Part shown: one piece after another, positions 36,976 to 50,900 of the stretch | Numbering within the stretch: position 1 is the first letter of the stretch | How the letters are laid out: each line of letters begins with the position of its first letter | Assembly (NCBI GenBank): GCA_036924285.1 | Contig: JAYKYS010000014.1 | Coordinates: 10,230,001-10,294,000 of the forward strand | From: Asterella californica | Taxonomy: Eukaryota > Streptophyta > Marchantiopsida > Marchantiales > Aytoniaceae | Direction: 5' to 3' | Length of the DNA: 64,000 nt | Position numbers and translations under genes: made by a program | Notes under the pieces: generated by a model | Told to the model about the DNA's origin: nothing | Seen by the model: the letters and a program-made list of their open reading frames with translations, nothing else | Databases searched by the model: none

Positions 36976-37929
36976 CTGAATGTAGAGAAGATAGAGGATG
37001 AAAAGCGATTCAATTCGTTAGTCAGATATATGATGTATGTCGATATGCACTTCATGCACATCGCGATATGATAACATGTTACTTTAAGAACCTAGAGGAC
37101 TTGTCGATAATTTGAATTATATATAATAAGTTTGAAATAATTTCAGAACTTAAGATAATTGGAGAGAAATATACCATTATTCCATTCAGCTCAACATGTT
37201 AAATCCTTAAACCTTCCAATTGTTCTTATAACTCGTTGACCAAAGAGAAATCAGTGAGATTATTAGGCATTATGATTAACATAAGATATGAACAGAGTTT
37301 ATTACGTATTATATAGCAAGTAAATTATAAAAGTTTAGATTAAAGTTATAGTTTTGTTTCTACGTAAAAATAGCAATGTGAAGCAAGTCTCCATCTTTCA
37401 AGTCATTAAAATGAGTTACAGAAATTAGAAAGGTGGATATCATGTAGTAGCTGAGAACTCAAGGGAGGCACAAAGAATCAACTAACTAACTTTGTGAGAG
37501 ATAGCTTATTTGTTAACTGAAATCTATTTTGAAACATATGTTTACAGTCACATTTCTTGTTTATAATTTCTAAAAATTAATTATTTTATCTTTTTCTTGT
37601 TCATTTCATATAAAAAGAAGTATAATCGAACCTAATCGGGTCAAAGTTAATTTTAAAGAGATTGATTATTTTTTCTCCACCGCAAACAATATATCCATCA
37701 ATAAGAACACCAGATTGTTTTTCTTATTCCACGCTTGTTTTCTTCTGTCTTCATGACCGAAACTGCAGGTTGAACGCATATTTTTTCCTCTGCAGTCGAG
37801 GTTCAAAGTTTCTGTTTTCTGTAACAAGTTTACCCTCCTCCTTCGTGTGCAGAGAACAGCATACGAAGTGACATCGATTGGCATGATTCGATGATAAGAC
37901 GTAACCCTGTATAACTATCCCTTGTAAGG

Positions 37930-37982
37930 CTTGATGGTGTCTTTCCATCCGTTGGCTATTCATCGTGTCGCGTGTTTCCTTT
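37930..37982 (+). repeat. dispersed repeat, copy 2 (partner at 1097-1149)
   Basis: See the partner at 1097-1149. Here the shared words are TTGATGGTGTCTTTCCATC, GGCTATTCAT and GTCGCGTGTTT. A non-coding dispersed repeat of unknown family. Confidence 0.5.
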
Positions 37983-38263
37983 ATAACTATCCAGACGCCA
38001 TGGCGGCGGCGTGACCTTTTGTGAAAAGCTACCCGGCTACGTTAGGAAACCGTTGTCAGACTTACGTATTTTCTATAACAGTGCCAAAACGTGGCTTCAA
38101 CCATAAGTTCTTCCGTGTTTCGACCATACGGCTACGATCTTACGTGGCGGGTGAGGTGGGATGTATATTCCAGGGAAGGCATACTAATCACCTTCTCCAT
38201 CACTACTCGCATCCCCTTGTTTACCGTGAGATGGATTCACCAGAATGTGATTCAAAGAGATCG

Positions 38264-38339
38264 GTCCTTCTGCTGCCCATCAAAATGAAGTATACGCGTA
38301 CGGGAGCGTATACTTCATTTTGATGGGCAGCAGAAGGAC
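38264..38339. repeat. perfect 34-bp inverted repeat with 8-base loop
   Basis: Left arm 38264-38297 begins GTCCTTCTGCTGCCCATCAA; right arm 38306-38339 ends TTGATGGGCAGCAGAAGGAC. All 34 positions pair around the loop 38298-38305. Transcription from either strand would give a long perfect hairpin, so a small-RNA precursor or a very recent inverted duplication are the two obvious readings. Confidence 0.95.
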
Positions 38340-38836
38340 GCGTATACAACACGGGCTTCAACCTTTCAGCTGCTCCTCTTAAGGAATCTTCGCGAAGTGA
38401 CACGATTCCACGCTCTTCATTTGAAAACCTTAGAATCATAAACTCTACCACTACCTCTTCTATAACAGCTACAAGCTTTCATTCCGTTGCAAAACCCACA
38501 TCCAGTCGAGGTGGGCCGTCGTTCTCTGTCCATGATAAAGGGAGAAATGCATATTCCCATACGAGATTGGAAAGGCTCAGAGTCCTCAAAGTGGTACGGG
38601 TCATCATAATGACCTCTCTATTCTGAGCCATTTTCGTGTCACGCTTGAAGCAGTAGCGTGTTCATTTGGTAATATTTGCCTTCGTCGCATGCGTCCTCCG
38701 GTACTTTCAGTTTGCCAGTCCATGGCTTGCTCGGATTGCATCCATGCTACAAATGAAACTGAAGAACTTAGAAGGCTGGAAAGCTTCGACATACACACTG
38801 TAACACGATAGTTTCAACACATCAGGGTTAAGCAAT

Positions 38837-41336
38837 TTATACTGCTCTAAATACCCCTTGCCTCCTGAATACCTTCCCGACCTTTTCTAGATGCAACAAC
38901 AATCTCATCAGCTCTACTTCGTCACATTCTCGGTACTTCAGCGCGATCTCCAACAACGACGCCTGGATAACGGAACCCACATCAAGATTTAGAAACTCTA
39001 GAGCAGTACATGAAACGGAGAAGCTTTGAGATGAATGAACCAAGAATGACCTTATCAACCCCTAGGCTTGAGCTGACATTTGATGACTAAATACTTCCTC
39101 CTAGGACAAACTAAACTTTCTAGTTATGCAGAGCGACACTCCCGAAAACAGACGAAACATGAACAAAAGGGCAGAGAGGAGCTTCAACATTATTCAGGAC
39201 TTAAAACTGAGACCAAAATCGTATGCATACTGCATGTTAGTGGGGAGGACGAAGCAGGCAATGTGACTCACTCCATCCTTCTCTACGAGCCATTGTATCA
39301 TTCCAGCTTCTGATATATGAGTGGGGAACCTTTCATCCTCTGTTATCGGGGTTCCCCAGTCTGTAACGGGTTGGCCATCTTCCTTTTGTGATGCGATGTT
39401 CAATATCGTTTGATATGAGAAACCACATCTCAACATCGTCATGTACAACCCAAAGTGAACTTCAGTAACCTGAGAGACGGTACCCACATTTAAGGTTGTT
39501 AGCTCCATAACCTCTCCTGTCCGCTCGAATGAAATACCAGCATTGAGCGGGCTTATAGAGAAGGCATCAAGGAATTTGACAGAAAGGCGCTAATACTAGA
39601 TAAGTCAGCTGGAAACGAGACTCACACCCGAGGATCGAAGATTCATGAGTGAAGGCCATTCAATGGGAGCACCCCTGGCTTCCGCTACCAACTGTTCAGT
39701 GGCTTGAATCATTCTCTTGGCTATTTCTGGCGTGAACTGCGCTTCTTTGCAGAGCTCATACCAGTCCACATAAAAGTCGTTCTGAATACAACTGAAGATA
39801 CAGTAGAATACACCCGTTTCCGTCATATTCCTTTGTTTCTGTACATCAAAAACGATAATTCATATTCCTTTGTTTCTTTCCATTAGAAAACGACAATTCT
39901 TCCCCAAATGAATGTGTGTCAATCAGCCAGTCTATTTACCGTTCATGCAAAAGCTACATCGCAGAAACACTTGGATCAAATTTCCTAGATCGGTCACATA
40001 ATCCAAAGTGAGGATAAAAGTCAATAGGACTCAAGGTAAGAGAAGAAACGCCGGATTTGCTTACAGCAATTTTGGATACGGGAAGCCCAACTCGCTGCCA
40101 AAGATCCCAGCATTCACGTATCTCAGGTGGAACTGTCTCACTGTTCTCAACGATATTGTCCACTGGTTCAAATGGTTCTTCCTGCAGTACAGCAAGAAGT
40201 ATAACTTTTAGCTTCAGCGTAGAATACAAGGTAAAGTAATAAAGTGTCCGAATTCAACGGACCCTGGGAGGATAAGATTGAACTTAGGAACTTATACTTT
40301 GACCGCACATGAAGTTGCCATCAGTACTGATTAACTGCAGTCTTTACCTCAGCGCCTTATGGATCATCAAGTTAAGCAAGACGACGCGTCTACAAGTACG
40401 ATAGTAGAACCATGGACTTGGTACAAATGCTCAATGCTAGAACAGGGCTTCTTGCGGTTGAAGACTCCAACGTTAGAACCGACGGCGTGAAGGAAGATCT
40501 TCCGATGTACAGAAATTTTTGTGGTCCAGGCTTAGGCAAACCAAAATGCCAGAAGTACACATTAAAACTGAAATGAGGTCTTCTTCACACTATCTTGGTA
40601 GTATTCTGTGAAAGGAAAACTTTCAATCCTGCGCGGCACCCCTAAGAGCTATCTCGCAGAACATAATGCCAGCGGGAAAGTCTCAGGCACACAAGCGGAA
40701 AAACTGACAAGAGTAGGGGTCTGAAAAATATGCGCATTTTCTACCGCGCATTCTTTCAAGGGACGTAGGGTGTCACGAACAGTCCTTCCCCACAAATAAA
40801 CTGCTACGTCTCTGTCGCATTTAGTAAGAGTACGCTATCTCCCTTTGAGACAAGGGAATTTCATCAGCACTGATGTTAAAGCAACATATCTCAGAGTAAA
40901 AGAAGTATGGTGTATGGTTGATGGCTCCGATGGCGTGTAGCGTGTTGCTAACCACAGTGGTAGTGTACTTCACCAGCACGAGAGAACACCAGCATCAGGG
41001 GAGACAGACTTAACCGACATGCTCGACTGAAATCCAAGTGTTGGTTAAGTGCTAAATGAGGTCCTTTTTAAGCTGTGAATCAAATAAGAAACAAAAACCA
41101 CAACTTAAAAGCAATAATGTTTATGACCAGAAAGAATCCGAGGAGACCTTGCCTAGATACAGTTCTCCTTCCTCCTGCTGAATTCGCTGTTCCTCCTCGA
41201 GAATCTGTTCTTCGGAGATCTCCATGCTCTCCATGACGCAAGACACACGCCCAGCATTCCCTAAGCTGCCTGAGTGTATCCTTTTGGAGTAAAACCAGGT
41301 CGATGCTTGAGAGGCCAAATTTCTTTCTTCAGGCAT
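38837..41336 (-). CDS. unrecognised five-exon gene, 351 aa, possible organelle targeting
   Basis: Exons on the minus strand: 41336-41148, 40181-39958, 39791-39626, 39589-39272, 38995-38837. They total 1056 bases in one open frame ending TAA. Donors include GTGAGT at two junctions, and acceptors end in CAG or TAG/GAG. The first 35 residues are Ser/Arg-rich with few acids (STWFYSKRIHSGSLGNAGR), which resembles a transit peptide. A Glu/Gln-rich helix follows (EEQILEEEQRIQQEEGELYL). The body has conserved-looking blocks: VPPEIRECWDLWQRVGLPVS, DFYVDWYELCKEAQFTPEIA and LTTLNVGTVSQVTEVHFGLY. The tail is helical (ASLLEIALKYRECDEVELM). No family is recognised. An upstream 5' exon (41.7 or 43.1 kb) is possible, and the 3' exon could continue past a GTATTC donor-like site. 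Confidence 0.5.
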
Positions 41337-41399
41337 CAACCTGAGCCCGCCTCCGTGACATAAATAACGACGCCTGGAGCTGGCAAGCTTTTGCTTGCC

Positions 41400-44300
41400 A
41401 TAAACACCTATATATCACAAACCGAACGACCCGGCATAAGCCATCATTTAATTACCAAACTTATGTCTTCATGCGGCTGCCAGTCTCAAGCCATAAGCAA
41501 AAACATGTATGCACATAATTCTGCGTACACCAAATAATCTCTTGACAAGTTCAAGCTGGAGTGACGAAAAAATAGGGAAGTACTTAGCCCATCCTCTTCC
41601 AGATCCTGTTGTAATATCGACAACATGCATTAGACAACAGAGGAAGCGAATCAGCAGGTGACGTTCTACCTGGATTCCGACACAACAAGCCGGCTTTGCT
41701 TTGGAAATGGATTGACCTAGTGATCCCATTCGCGACATAGTTCGCCGGACAAGTCGTTTTCATCTGGAGGAGCTTCATTCTAATCGATATCTTGAATCAA
41801 GTGAAATTTTACTGCCTTGAGACCAAGCAGTACCTTCTGAGCTAGGATCAAGATAGATAACATCTCAGAAAGTACAACTCGCCCATTAGTTTCCTGCGAA
41901 CACATGAAAACTATCAGCCTCTGACGCAAGTTGAGAATTTGTACACCACCACAATCACAGCACAGCTACAAACTTTCTGAAAACCAGATCCAAGAACTCA
42001 CAAGGATCAGACAAGGACTTCCACCACAAATACACATCCTTGCAGGAAAAATGTCTGTTGTTCCACGACCCGAGAGTAGAAGAAGAACTTGAGTAACAAA
42101 ACAGCAGAAAATGCTGCCACCTCCTATCACATGTTGATACATGCTTCGTACGGGAAAAATCAACAGTCCAGAAATTTGAACAGAAAAGAACAACATTTGA
42201 TTCTATCCACCATTCACCACTCACTTCCATAAGAGAAATTCGTGTATTAACGAGCAGTAACCTTCAAATGACTGTCGGGAAACAAAGATGACGGGCTTAG
42301 AGGACCTGAACCCGCTATATAAAACTTATGCAACAGAAGTGCAAGCAAGTGAATGCAAGAGAAGTTCCCAGCACACTGTTGAAATAATGGGGTTGTTGGT
42401 AGGACTTTCCCAACTCCGAAAGAAAAAGTTTACAAGAAACAGAGAAACTGTCTGACCTACAATTTCAGATCATCCACTGGGTTGACAAGTTGACGACATC
42501 ATTCTCCTCGCGAGCTCTTTTTAACTTCAGCCGACAGAACACAAAACGATCATTCCAGAATAACTTCGGCTACCTCCGAAAATTCAAATTCAATCATCCA
42601 GGTCAACTGAAGAATAATTCACCGCTTCAGGCAGCCAATCTACTCACAAAAGCATGAGACGACATCACACCATCGCACACGCAAATCAGAGATATCCACT
42701 ATACACTCTCGGCTGAACTTCTTTTACAGCACAAGACCCTCTATCGCTCTCAAGGCCAGACACAGAAAAGACATACCTCAGCCCAAACTGAAACAAGCTT
42801 TTGTGAACTAAGCTAAGAAACTTTCATAAATCCATCCCCCGAGCCACTGTTTTGAATTTTACCGCAAACCATCTCAGACACAAACACCAAGCGCACGCTC
42901 ATCCTAACTCAACAATGGCAAAGGCGTGTCGGCCAGTAGAAAAGAAACTGGAGCATCGATGGTGTCCGGTGCGATTCTTCTTGCCACTCGGGAAGAAAAG
43001 TACTCTCGAGAAGTGAGGCAAAAGATGGAAGCCCGAAAAGAGAGAAGCACGACGTGGGGCAGTGGAGTCGACGGAATTTGTCCGGCTCACTGAGAACAAC
43101 GAAGAGAGGAGAATTAAAGGTGGACGAAAGTCTAGGAGGAGGTTCTAGACAGTGGATAAGGTGCTCCGGACGAACGCAGCAGAGCAGCCATGAACGACTG
43201 ACTTGGCGACGGAGAAAACGACGGATGCGGAACCTCCACATTCACCTTCTTTCCGTCCCCACCTCATCGCTCGTCCGCGCTTCACTTGGGATTGCGTACA
43301 TGCATGCAACATTGTCCTCATTGCCGCAAAAGAAACATTTTGCTGATTTCGGTCGGAAATGTTTCTCCGTCCAAATCCTCTGACCCATAGCCAATAACGT
43401 TATTCATCGCTTCGCCTCCCTCTTTGTATTTCGCGCCTCGCTTTTCTCGCATGGGATTTAGTAAGTCAGGGATTCCCAAAGTCCAATAAAATCGAATTTC
43501 AAGGCAATGGACAAGAACTGGTGAAGAATATTTTCCGCTTCGCTATGTAGCTTCCTAACTTAGCCCTATCTGTATATTTCTTCCCTCTCTCTCTCTTCTC
43601 GTGAATTTCCTATGGAAGCTTCGCTAACCGTTTAGTTTGGAAGCATGCATTATTTATCATGAGCATGCAGGAGGTATATGCACACTCTTAAATTTATGAC
43701 AAAACTTCTTTATAGTGATCATAATATTATCTCAAATTACGCATGATAGTCGATATGGAGCACGTGTCAATAATATACAAATTCATTGTTATTAGAGTTT
43801 CAATACTTAATATCTTATGAAAATTGTAGTTATCGTATAACACTCAGCTATCAATCATGTGCACTGTAAATAGTAGGTAAGCGAATATCATTTTTTGTTA
43901 TATGTATAGTTAATTTGAACATTATTTCATATGTTTTGTAATTACAATACTATATAACTTTTGTGAGCAAATTATGTTTTTCTCAAAAACACAATAGACG
44001 ATTATGTGAATTTATCGATATAAACATTATGTCTATCTATATATTTATTTATATTTACTTGTTGTGCACACACAACACGCTTCGCGAGCACTATCAAATT
44101 ACGTAAAATCTCTCATATCTGAATTATAAGGTTTGTTTTATATAAAATATTTCATAATATGTCATAATAAAATACTGCAAAAGATGAAATAAACTAAAAT
44201 AACAGATCAATGACAAGAGATCCCTAAACAACTTAGCAGTTTTAAGTGAACCAATAGTTGAATCTAAACAGTTCAACAAATTGGAAACGCTAATCCCATA

Positions 44301-45060
44301 AGACATGTGCAAGATCAAATTGATGTGTATACGAATAAAAGAAGTCATTGGAGATCTGATCACCAAATCAAAAAAGATCACCAAGAGAAATTAAATCATC
44401 AATTGTGAATGAAACTAAGTATATCACTAAAGTTCAAATTTGATAACTCACAAAGTGCTAGTGAGACTAGATGATCCTCATTGGATATATTTGATTATTC
44501 AGAACTATTGTCCGATCACGATCAAATTCATGATGAGAACCATTTTCTTTTTTACTAGACTTAGTCTAACTAATATGTGACCTTTTACGTGAGACGAGAA
44601 GATTATTTGGGGATAAAATATATGAGACCTTTAGTTTCAAAATTAATCTATATGTGTTTAGCTGTAAATCACTTCAAGACAATGTTAGTAAAGTAATGCA
44701 CATGTAATAGACATAGATAAATGATGGATTAGATTGAATTTTAAAAGTATGATAATGACATTTATAAAACACTAGAATCAAAGTGATCTAATCAACCCTT
44801 TTGTCTAAAATTTAAAGTGTTACTGGCCGATTGTCTGAAGCTATCAAATCTCAATTAAGTTTAATCTGATGTCTTGGAAAAAAAGGAGATTGAAGAATCT
44901 CCATCACTTGTAAGTTACAATTATTACTAAACTTGAAAGATGTACTTGTCTTTCACATTTTGAGTTTGTTTATATATTGAACTAAATGAACTTGATTCTC
45001 CGCTCTCCTTTTTGTGCTTCTTCGTCTCCTTCTTCTAGCATTCTTTTCCTGCCGCGATCT
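41400..45060. other. intergenic, no supported gene
   Basis: A GC-richer patch at 42900-43380 has frames rich in Ser/Arg/Phe on the minus strand and might be a 5' exon or promoter of the gene at 38.8-41.3 kb, but no splice path could be fixed. 43.6-45.0 kb is AT-rich, and nothing gene-like or structured was seen there. Confidence 0.4.
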
Positions 45061-45116
45061 GTTATGTTGAGGATTTGGTTGTCCCTTCTCTCCTGTCGTC
45101 AGAATATTGGCCGTTT

Positions 45117-47937
45117 TCATGTCGTGAAGAGGTATCTCGCCCTCTTTCTCAAGTCCTCCTGAGTGTGTCTCTCTTCTCTCGTCCTTTCCTTGTTCGGTGT
45201 GCTCTTGATGACCGAGTTAATGATGTTCGTGATCTCCGTGCAGAGACTGTCGGAGATCAAGAAAACTCGATTGGATGGGCCATCAGAGATTGTTACTCCG
45301 GACAAAGATCTCTTCGTCTCGCTTTTCTTGTGGTGGGGGTGAGAAGACTCTGCCCTCGATTCTTACAGTAGACTGTGCACTTCATGTGGAGGTGAGATAC
45401 AGTTATCCAAGTGTTCTTTTTCGATACCGACAGGGAGAAAATGAACCACCAACAAGCGGCATGTTCGTGATTCCTCCTCGCTCATCCCCGATCCGTCTTT
45501 GTCGGTTCCTTCTTCCTTCGAGCTTTCAGCTCTGCTTGTGTTGCACAGATCCTTCTCGTTGGACCACGGGTCAGTTGGATCAGTCTCTCCTAGTTCAGTC
45601 TCTTGGATAGACTCATCAATCGTAAACGTTGACCGTTCATATGCAATCCGCAACTGCACCGTAGTCTCACTAACACCTATCCCGAGCATCTTGCTGTCTC
45701 CTCGAGAGTTTTGTTCCTCTTCTGGGCTTATGATTGGAGTGTCTTTTTTGGATCCACTTTCATTCTAGTGTCCTCTTTTTTCATCAGTGTCACTCTGAAG
45801 ACGCCGTGATTGGTAAGATTTAGCCTCCCTTGGTGTATTGCTTTGATCTTGATGTTTGCTTAGGTCAGGTTACTCACGTACGCTCTTGTGGTCCTGACGT
45901 GTAGGAGGGGTGTTTGGATGTCCTATCATATAAACTCTCTCCGTCAATGAGGATTCCTTCTTCTATCGTGTCTCTCCATCCTCTTCGTATCTCGAATGTG
46001 TCAAATATGTGTTGCTCCATCGGTGCAATTCTCTTCTGCGGTAGCATCATGGTCAATTCCCTCGTCAGCTCTTCAATCACCAAGGAGGACCCAAGAGGAG
46101 CCCATCTTTGCAAAAGAGAATTCACAGAAAAATTTCATAGTGCGCTCCTTTCTTCACTTGATTCCTGTGCTGCGACGCACCCTATGTTAAAGATCCATCT
46201 CTCAACCACTACTTGGATCCACATGAAGTCTCCCTTGGGACTCCATCCGATCGCCTTGAGTGTGATTTTTTGTCCTAGCAGGATTGCAACTCTTCCTGGA
46301 GGACACCAGCGGATAGGTATGTTTGCATGCCTCCATGGATTTGGGCTGCATATCGATTGAACTCTTCGGAGGTTATCCTGAAGTCTTGGAGTGCTAAGAT
46401 GTCAGTGTGTTTGACGCTCATAAGTTCCTCCATGGCAAGTTCAGCTCGGATATTGCTATTGAAAAACGCACATTTCCATGTTCGGATTGTGCAAAATTCT
46501 TCGTCTTCCGCTTTCCATGGTGCCTCTGTGAGGCATAGGGTACACATTGGTTGGTCTGCTTTTGGTACCTCTTCTTGTCTCGCAAGTTCCGGAGGAGTTT
46601 TCCTGGAGCTTCCATTGGGAGTAGTGAGGATCAGGTGCGATAATGTTTTTTGGTCTTTTTTGTCTGCCACTTGCTTCCTTTTCTGTCTTTCTGCTGCTTC
46701 CATGTCTAAGTGTGGTTTTCTTGTCATCCCATGGACTTGGTAGTAATAAAGGACTCTGTCACCTTGTTGCTACCTGTGTTGGTTAAAGTACAACCCGCGG
46801 TCTCTTCCTCTTTGTTGCTGATTTGTCTCGTACGACCTTCTGTATCGCGCATCTTGGGAGTTTCTTGCTAGGCAGTCTTTAAACCAATGGCCTTGACGTT
46901 TGCATGTGTAGCATGATCCAGGTAGGCGGAGTCATACCACTTGTTGTTTGTGTATGTCACCACCTAGGTCGATGAGAATGACAAGTGATGGCTACTTGTC
47001 AAGGTCAAACATAATGCATGCTTTCAGTGTTGTGTCTGCTGCTAGGATGATATCTATAACTTCTCCTAGCAGGTTTATGATTGCTTCTGTGTGTGGGGTG
47101 GCGCAGGGTGACAGCCTCGAGAGCTTTATTCATATAGGTACCTTTGCAGGGGTAAAGTTCTTCGACTCTGCTTTCATCGACCATGACAACATACAAGCAT
47201 GGTTATCTCTGATAGTGCACTTCTTGATTGTTAGCATATTTTGGTGTTCTTTTTATGCTTCTATGCATATGACAAAATGCTATTTGCCAATCACTCTAAC
47301 TCCCTCGTGCTTGATGCCAGTCCTCTCTCTCCATTCCGTATCAAGCCATTATTCTACTTGTGATAACAACAGAGCAGAGCAAGAGAAGTAAAAAACGAAG
47401 ACTCTCGAGGTCAAGTTCTCAATGACGGCGAGGCAATCTTTTTTCGGAATGTGTATCATTGGTTGTGCTAACATCGACTGAGTAAACTTGTCAGACGTGA
47501 TGATTAGTCTTCGAAGAGTATCCGTGAGCATGTCTTCGTGGCTGATCTCCTTTTCCTCCGGTTGCTGTGAGCAGCCTTCTCCGTGAGGTTTCTCAATGAT
47601 CTCTCTCATCTCTTGATCATTTTCTTTCAGGTTCATCTTCTTTTTCGACTATCGGTCGTAGGTCTCGAGCTCGTACCGGCTTCTCTAGGACTGTGTCTAG
47701 CTTCTCGGACCAGGCTCAGTCGTTGACGAGATCAGCTCCTTCTCTCAAAACTGCCTAGGAGAGAATTAGCAGTGCTTTATCTAATGGTCGTTCGCTTATG
47801 TGCTCTACATGGCCACCTACAACAACCTTCCTTCGTCGTTGTAGCCTCCCTCTTCTAGACTGATGATTGTCTCCTGGGGCCCTCGACCCTTGAGTTAGCA
47901 TCTCGATTGCTTGCTCGAAGCGAGAAAAGATGCACAA
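45117..47937 (-). pseudogene. decayed LINE: ORF1 with zinc knuckle, then endonuclease domain
   Basis: Minus strand, in order: a basic, low-complexity ORF1 N-terminus (47937-47349). Next is a segment reading IILAADTTLKACIMFDLDK then LVILIDLGGDIH (about 47050-46960). The zinc knuckle CYTCKRQGHWFKDC (CX2CX4HX4C) follows at about 46912-46871. The endonuclease start is IRTWKCAFFNSNIRAELAME and DILALQDFRI (46490-46370), continuing in a shifted frame with ILLGQKITLKAIGW and WVLLGD-like blocks. The family's usual LQE catalytic Glu is Asp here. Several stops and frameshifts are present, and no RT domain follows, so it is inactive. I infer a plant L1-type retrotransposon. Confidence 0.6.
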
Positions 47938-47949
47938 TATCTCGTCGGT

Positions 47950-50900
47950 GTCGCTTCAAGAGCTCGTGAACTTTGCGTTATCACATAAAATGTAACTCTT
48001 ATTCAAAATCAACTATAAATCTTCCTCTTCTGCTATTCACTTCAACAACTCGCTTACATCATATCGAGTTTCAGCCTCCACATCAGTCTTCGCAGTATCC
48101 AGTTGTGAAAAGTATGAAGCTCTATGGCAGTGCAAAAACTAGTTGTGCCCAGCCCTAAACATTATTCTTCTTCGATATCTCACTCTAGTTTTTGACCTAA
48201 AAAAAGAGTTTTCTCACACCGACACTGTCATTGTGAAGCTGTGGCAAGTCTTCAAAAAAGCTCACTCCACTCACTAAATCACTCCTTCTTCTCTCAGCTC
48301 CTCGAAATCAAAAGCCTCAAAAGAAAACTCATCTCGTTGTTCATCACTCGTTCAACTTACTGCACTCGCCCTCGCTCGTGTTTCCTAATGTAATCTATCA
48401 TGCACATTTCATATTACGATATGGAAGCTCGTCATCGCTTTTCTCTGAGGCACTCCTTGGTTCCTACAGTCCTCTCCTCTTTTCGATTTTAAGCTCTCTA
48501 TCTACGCGCTGCTATGTGTGTCGTCTTTTTGCACTATTCGCACTACGATTGAATCTCAAAATCACTAAATCTGATATGAAATCACAAGATTGCACTCGAG
48601 AGAAACACAAGGTCGTGGCTCAGCGGAGCGTCTCCTGCTGTACGAGCTCTCCTCCTTCTCTATGCATGGCTTAATTTTTTATCTGTGGACCTTTGAGATG
48701 TAGAGGAGGACGTTGTTGAGGTCAGATAGTGAGGTGGGAGGTTACGTACTCCGTAAGACCGCTATCGTCAAGATAACAGTGTAAAACTCGAGAGTCTTCA
48801 CGGATGAAGCACCCACGAGCAATCTGATCTTATCTGACATGGGACGCTCGACCTAAGTTCGTTCGACTTAATGCACAAAGATGTTACCGTGTCGGATATT
48901 GCGTGAAGGATGTCCCAGGAAAACGCGAGGTTCCTGACTGTGGAGATGTTGAACAAAGACAAGACAGAGAAAAACAACCAAAGAAAACGAATGTTGTAAT
49001 ATATACCAACTCCAAATGTATGTACATTGCCGGTTCTTTCTTCCTAAGAACACCAAACTGAAAAACAGACTAGAGCGGTCTGTAATATGCTTCAAAGCCC
49101 CTAAATCTCAACCCCGACCCAAAATCACCGAAGCGAAGCTCAAAGCAAGAGAAACTTCCCTTTGCTAACAAACAGAGCTGCTCCATTATCACACGATTGA
49201 AACTCAAGTCCAAACCATTCATGTACAAGCTCTTAGCCAAAGCGGTGTCCTGTTGTGGGACCAGTTAGTATGTAAATTATGCGAATAAGTGCGTTTTGCA
49301 CACAATTGTAGAAGTTGTGGTGTAATGGGATCTAAAACTTTGCTCTTATGAGCTTAGAATGCTCTATTATCTGCTGGGGGTCTCCATGGGGCAGAAAGGA
49401 CAAGGTTGAGTCTTTTAACTTCTCATTGGTCTTCCAAAAAGTGAAGATAACTTGTCATCTACCTAAGTGTGCGCTCTGGAAGGATCGGGGACTTTGACGA
49501 GGGATTTTGGAGATCAGAGGACATGGACGGAGAGCTCTCGACGGGAAGAGCAACCTGAGCCCAAATTTCACTCGATTTGGAGGTCATGAGCATACGTTAT
49601 GGCATTTTGAAGTTCATAGAGTGATGTGAGTACATAGCTTTCTCTTCCGATTGTAATATTAAGGAGTTTGAGTGATTGAGCCGTCAGTTTGAGATCAGAT
49701 TTCATGAGCTTGTAGTCTGTCAGTTGCTGAAGCTCTGACCACAAATTTCACCACCGGATGTTGTGCGGATTGAGCGCAATGACGATTTGAAGGCGACGGG
49801 GTGCAGAAAGCTGTCAATCTGGAGCAGCGAGTTTGCAGATTTATGGAGGATGATCAGAACGGTCAAATCGGCTCAAATTTCCTGTGTAGTGAGTTTACCT
49901 TCTGAATTGATAGCACAGGAAGTTGGAGTGGAAGTGGACGGTTCATTTAGGCGAAGAAGCTTCTGTCCTGAATCTGAGATTGGAAGTGCGTGTTAGTTTC
50001 TGTGGATTTGTGTTAATTGTGGGAGGAGATCTAGCCGTCAGATCTTCCTGAAATTTGACCTGCAAGTAGAGATTTTAGTATCCTACCTATGTGGCAAGTT
50101 TGAGAGGAGACTGAGCTGTAGATCTGTACCTATCAGGTGTGAAAGTTCGCTGGTTTTTCTGCCGAGTTGTATCGGCAACGATATCTACTCTAGGTCTCGA
50201 GTTGTTAGCGGCAGCTGGCTGAAAAGTATCCAGTGCGACATTTGTATTGCTTTGGGGAGTATTCTAGACGTAGATAAGACTTTAGCGACCTACGTTGTAT
50301 CCATGTCATGTGGTTGTTAGGTTCGCACTCAACGTGGCAAAGTGCGATCCTTGACCTGTAAAGTCGACTACCTGTCTAGCCTAGTCTCTAGTATTGGGAT
50401 ATGTTACGGTGCTTGCATTGAACCTTCCACCCAGACGATCTACACGTGGATGAGTATGACGGCACCAAACATGCGATCTGCATGTGTGCCACCTCATCGG
50501 TCCGTTTGGCTTGGGTTGCTCGGTTAGGGAGCTTGCACCTATCCTTGTTTGGTGTTCGTAACTTTTAAGCAAAGGGGAGTGACCTGTGTGGGAGACATTC
50601 GACCTTGAGAAATTCAAGAGATTGTTCGTGGAGAGATCGTGATGATCCTATGAGATTGTATCGGAGTTTTATGGATCGAGATACCTTTGTAGTTGTAGTG
50701 CACATGTTGTGAGAGATGGACGAAGGACTCTACTTACCGCCCAGATTTCCTTTTCGAAACCCTTTCCAGATTAAACTGATGTACATGGAACGAGTTCATT
50801 TTCAACAGTTTCTGATAGGATCCTTCGGGCATAACTTTATCGCGCAAGTCATGCTCTCGCCTGTCCCTGTGATCTTACATGTTGTCACTTACGGCCAAGA

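Noticed and set aside
41469..41778. First exon of the 351-aa gene with a transit-peptide-like start
   Set aside because: A CAG|GTAGAA donor exists, but no acceptor joins it to the 41336 exon in frame without a stop.
46327..46743. Plus-strand 138-codon open frame
   Set aside because: Antisense to the LINE endonuclease region, where the minus strand carries recognisable motifs.
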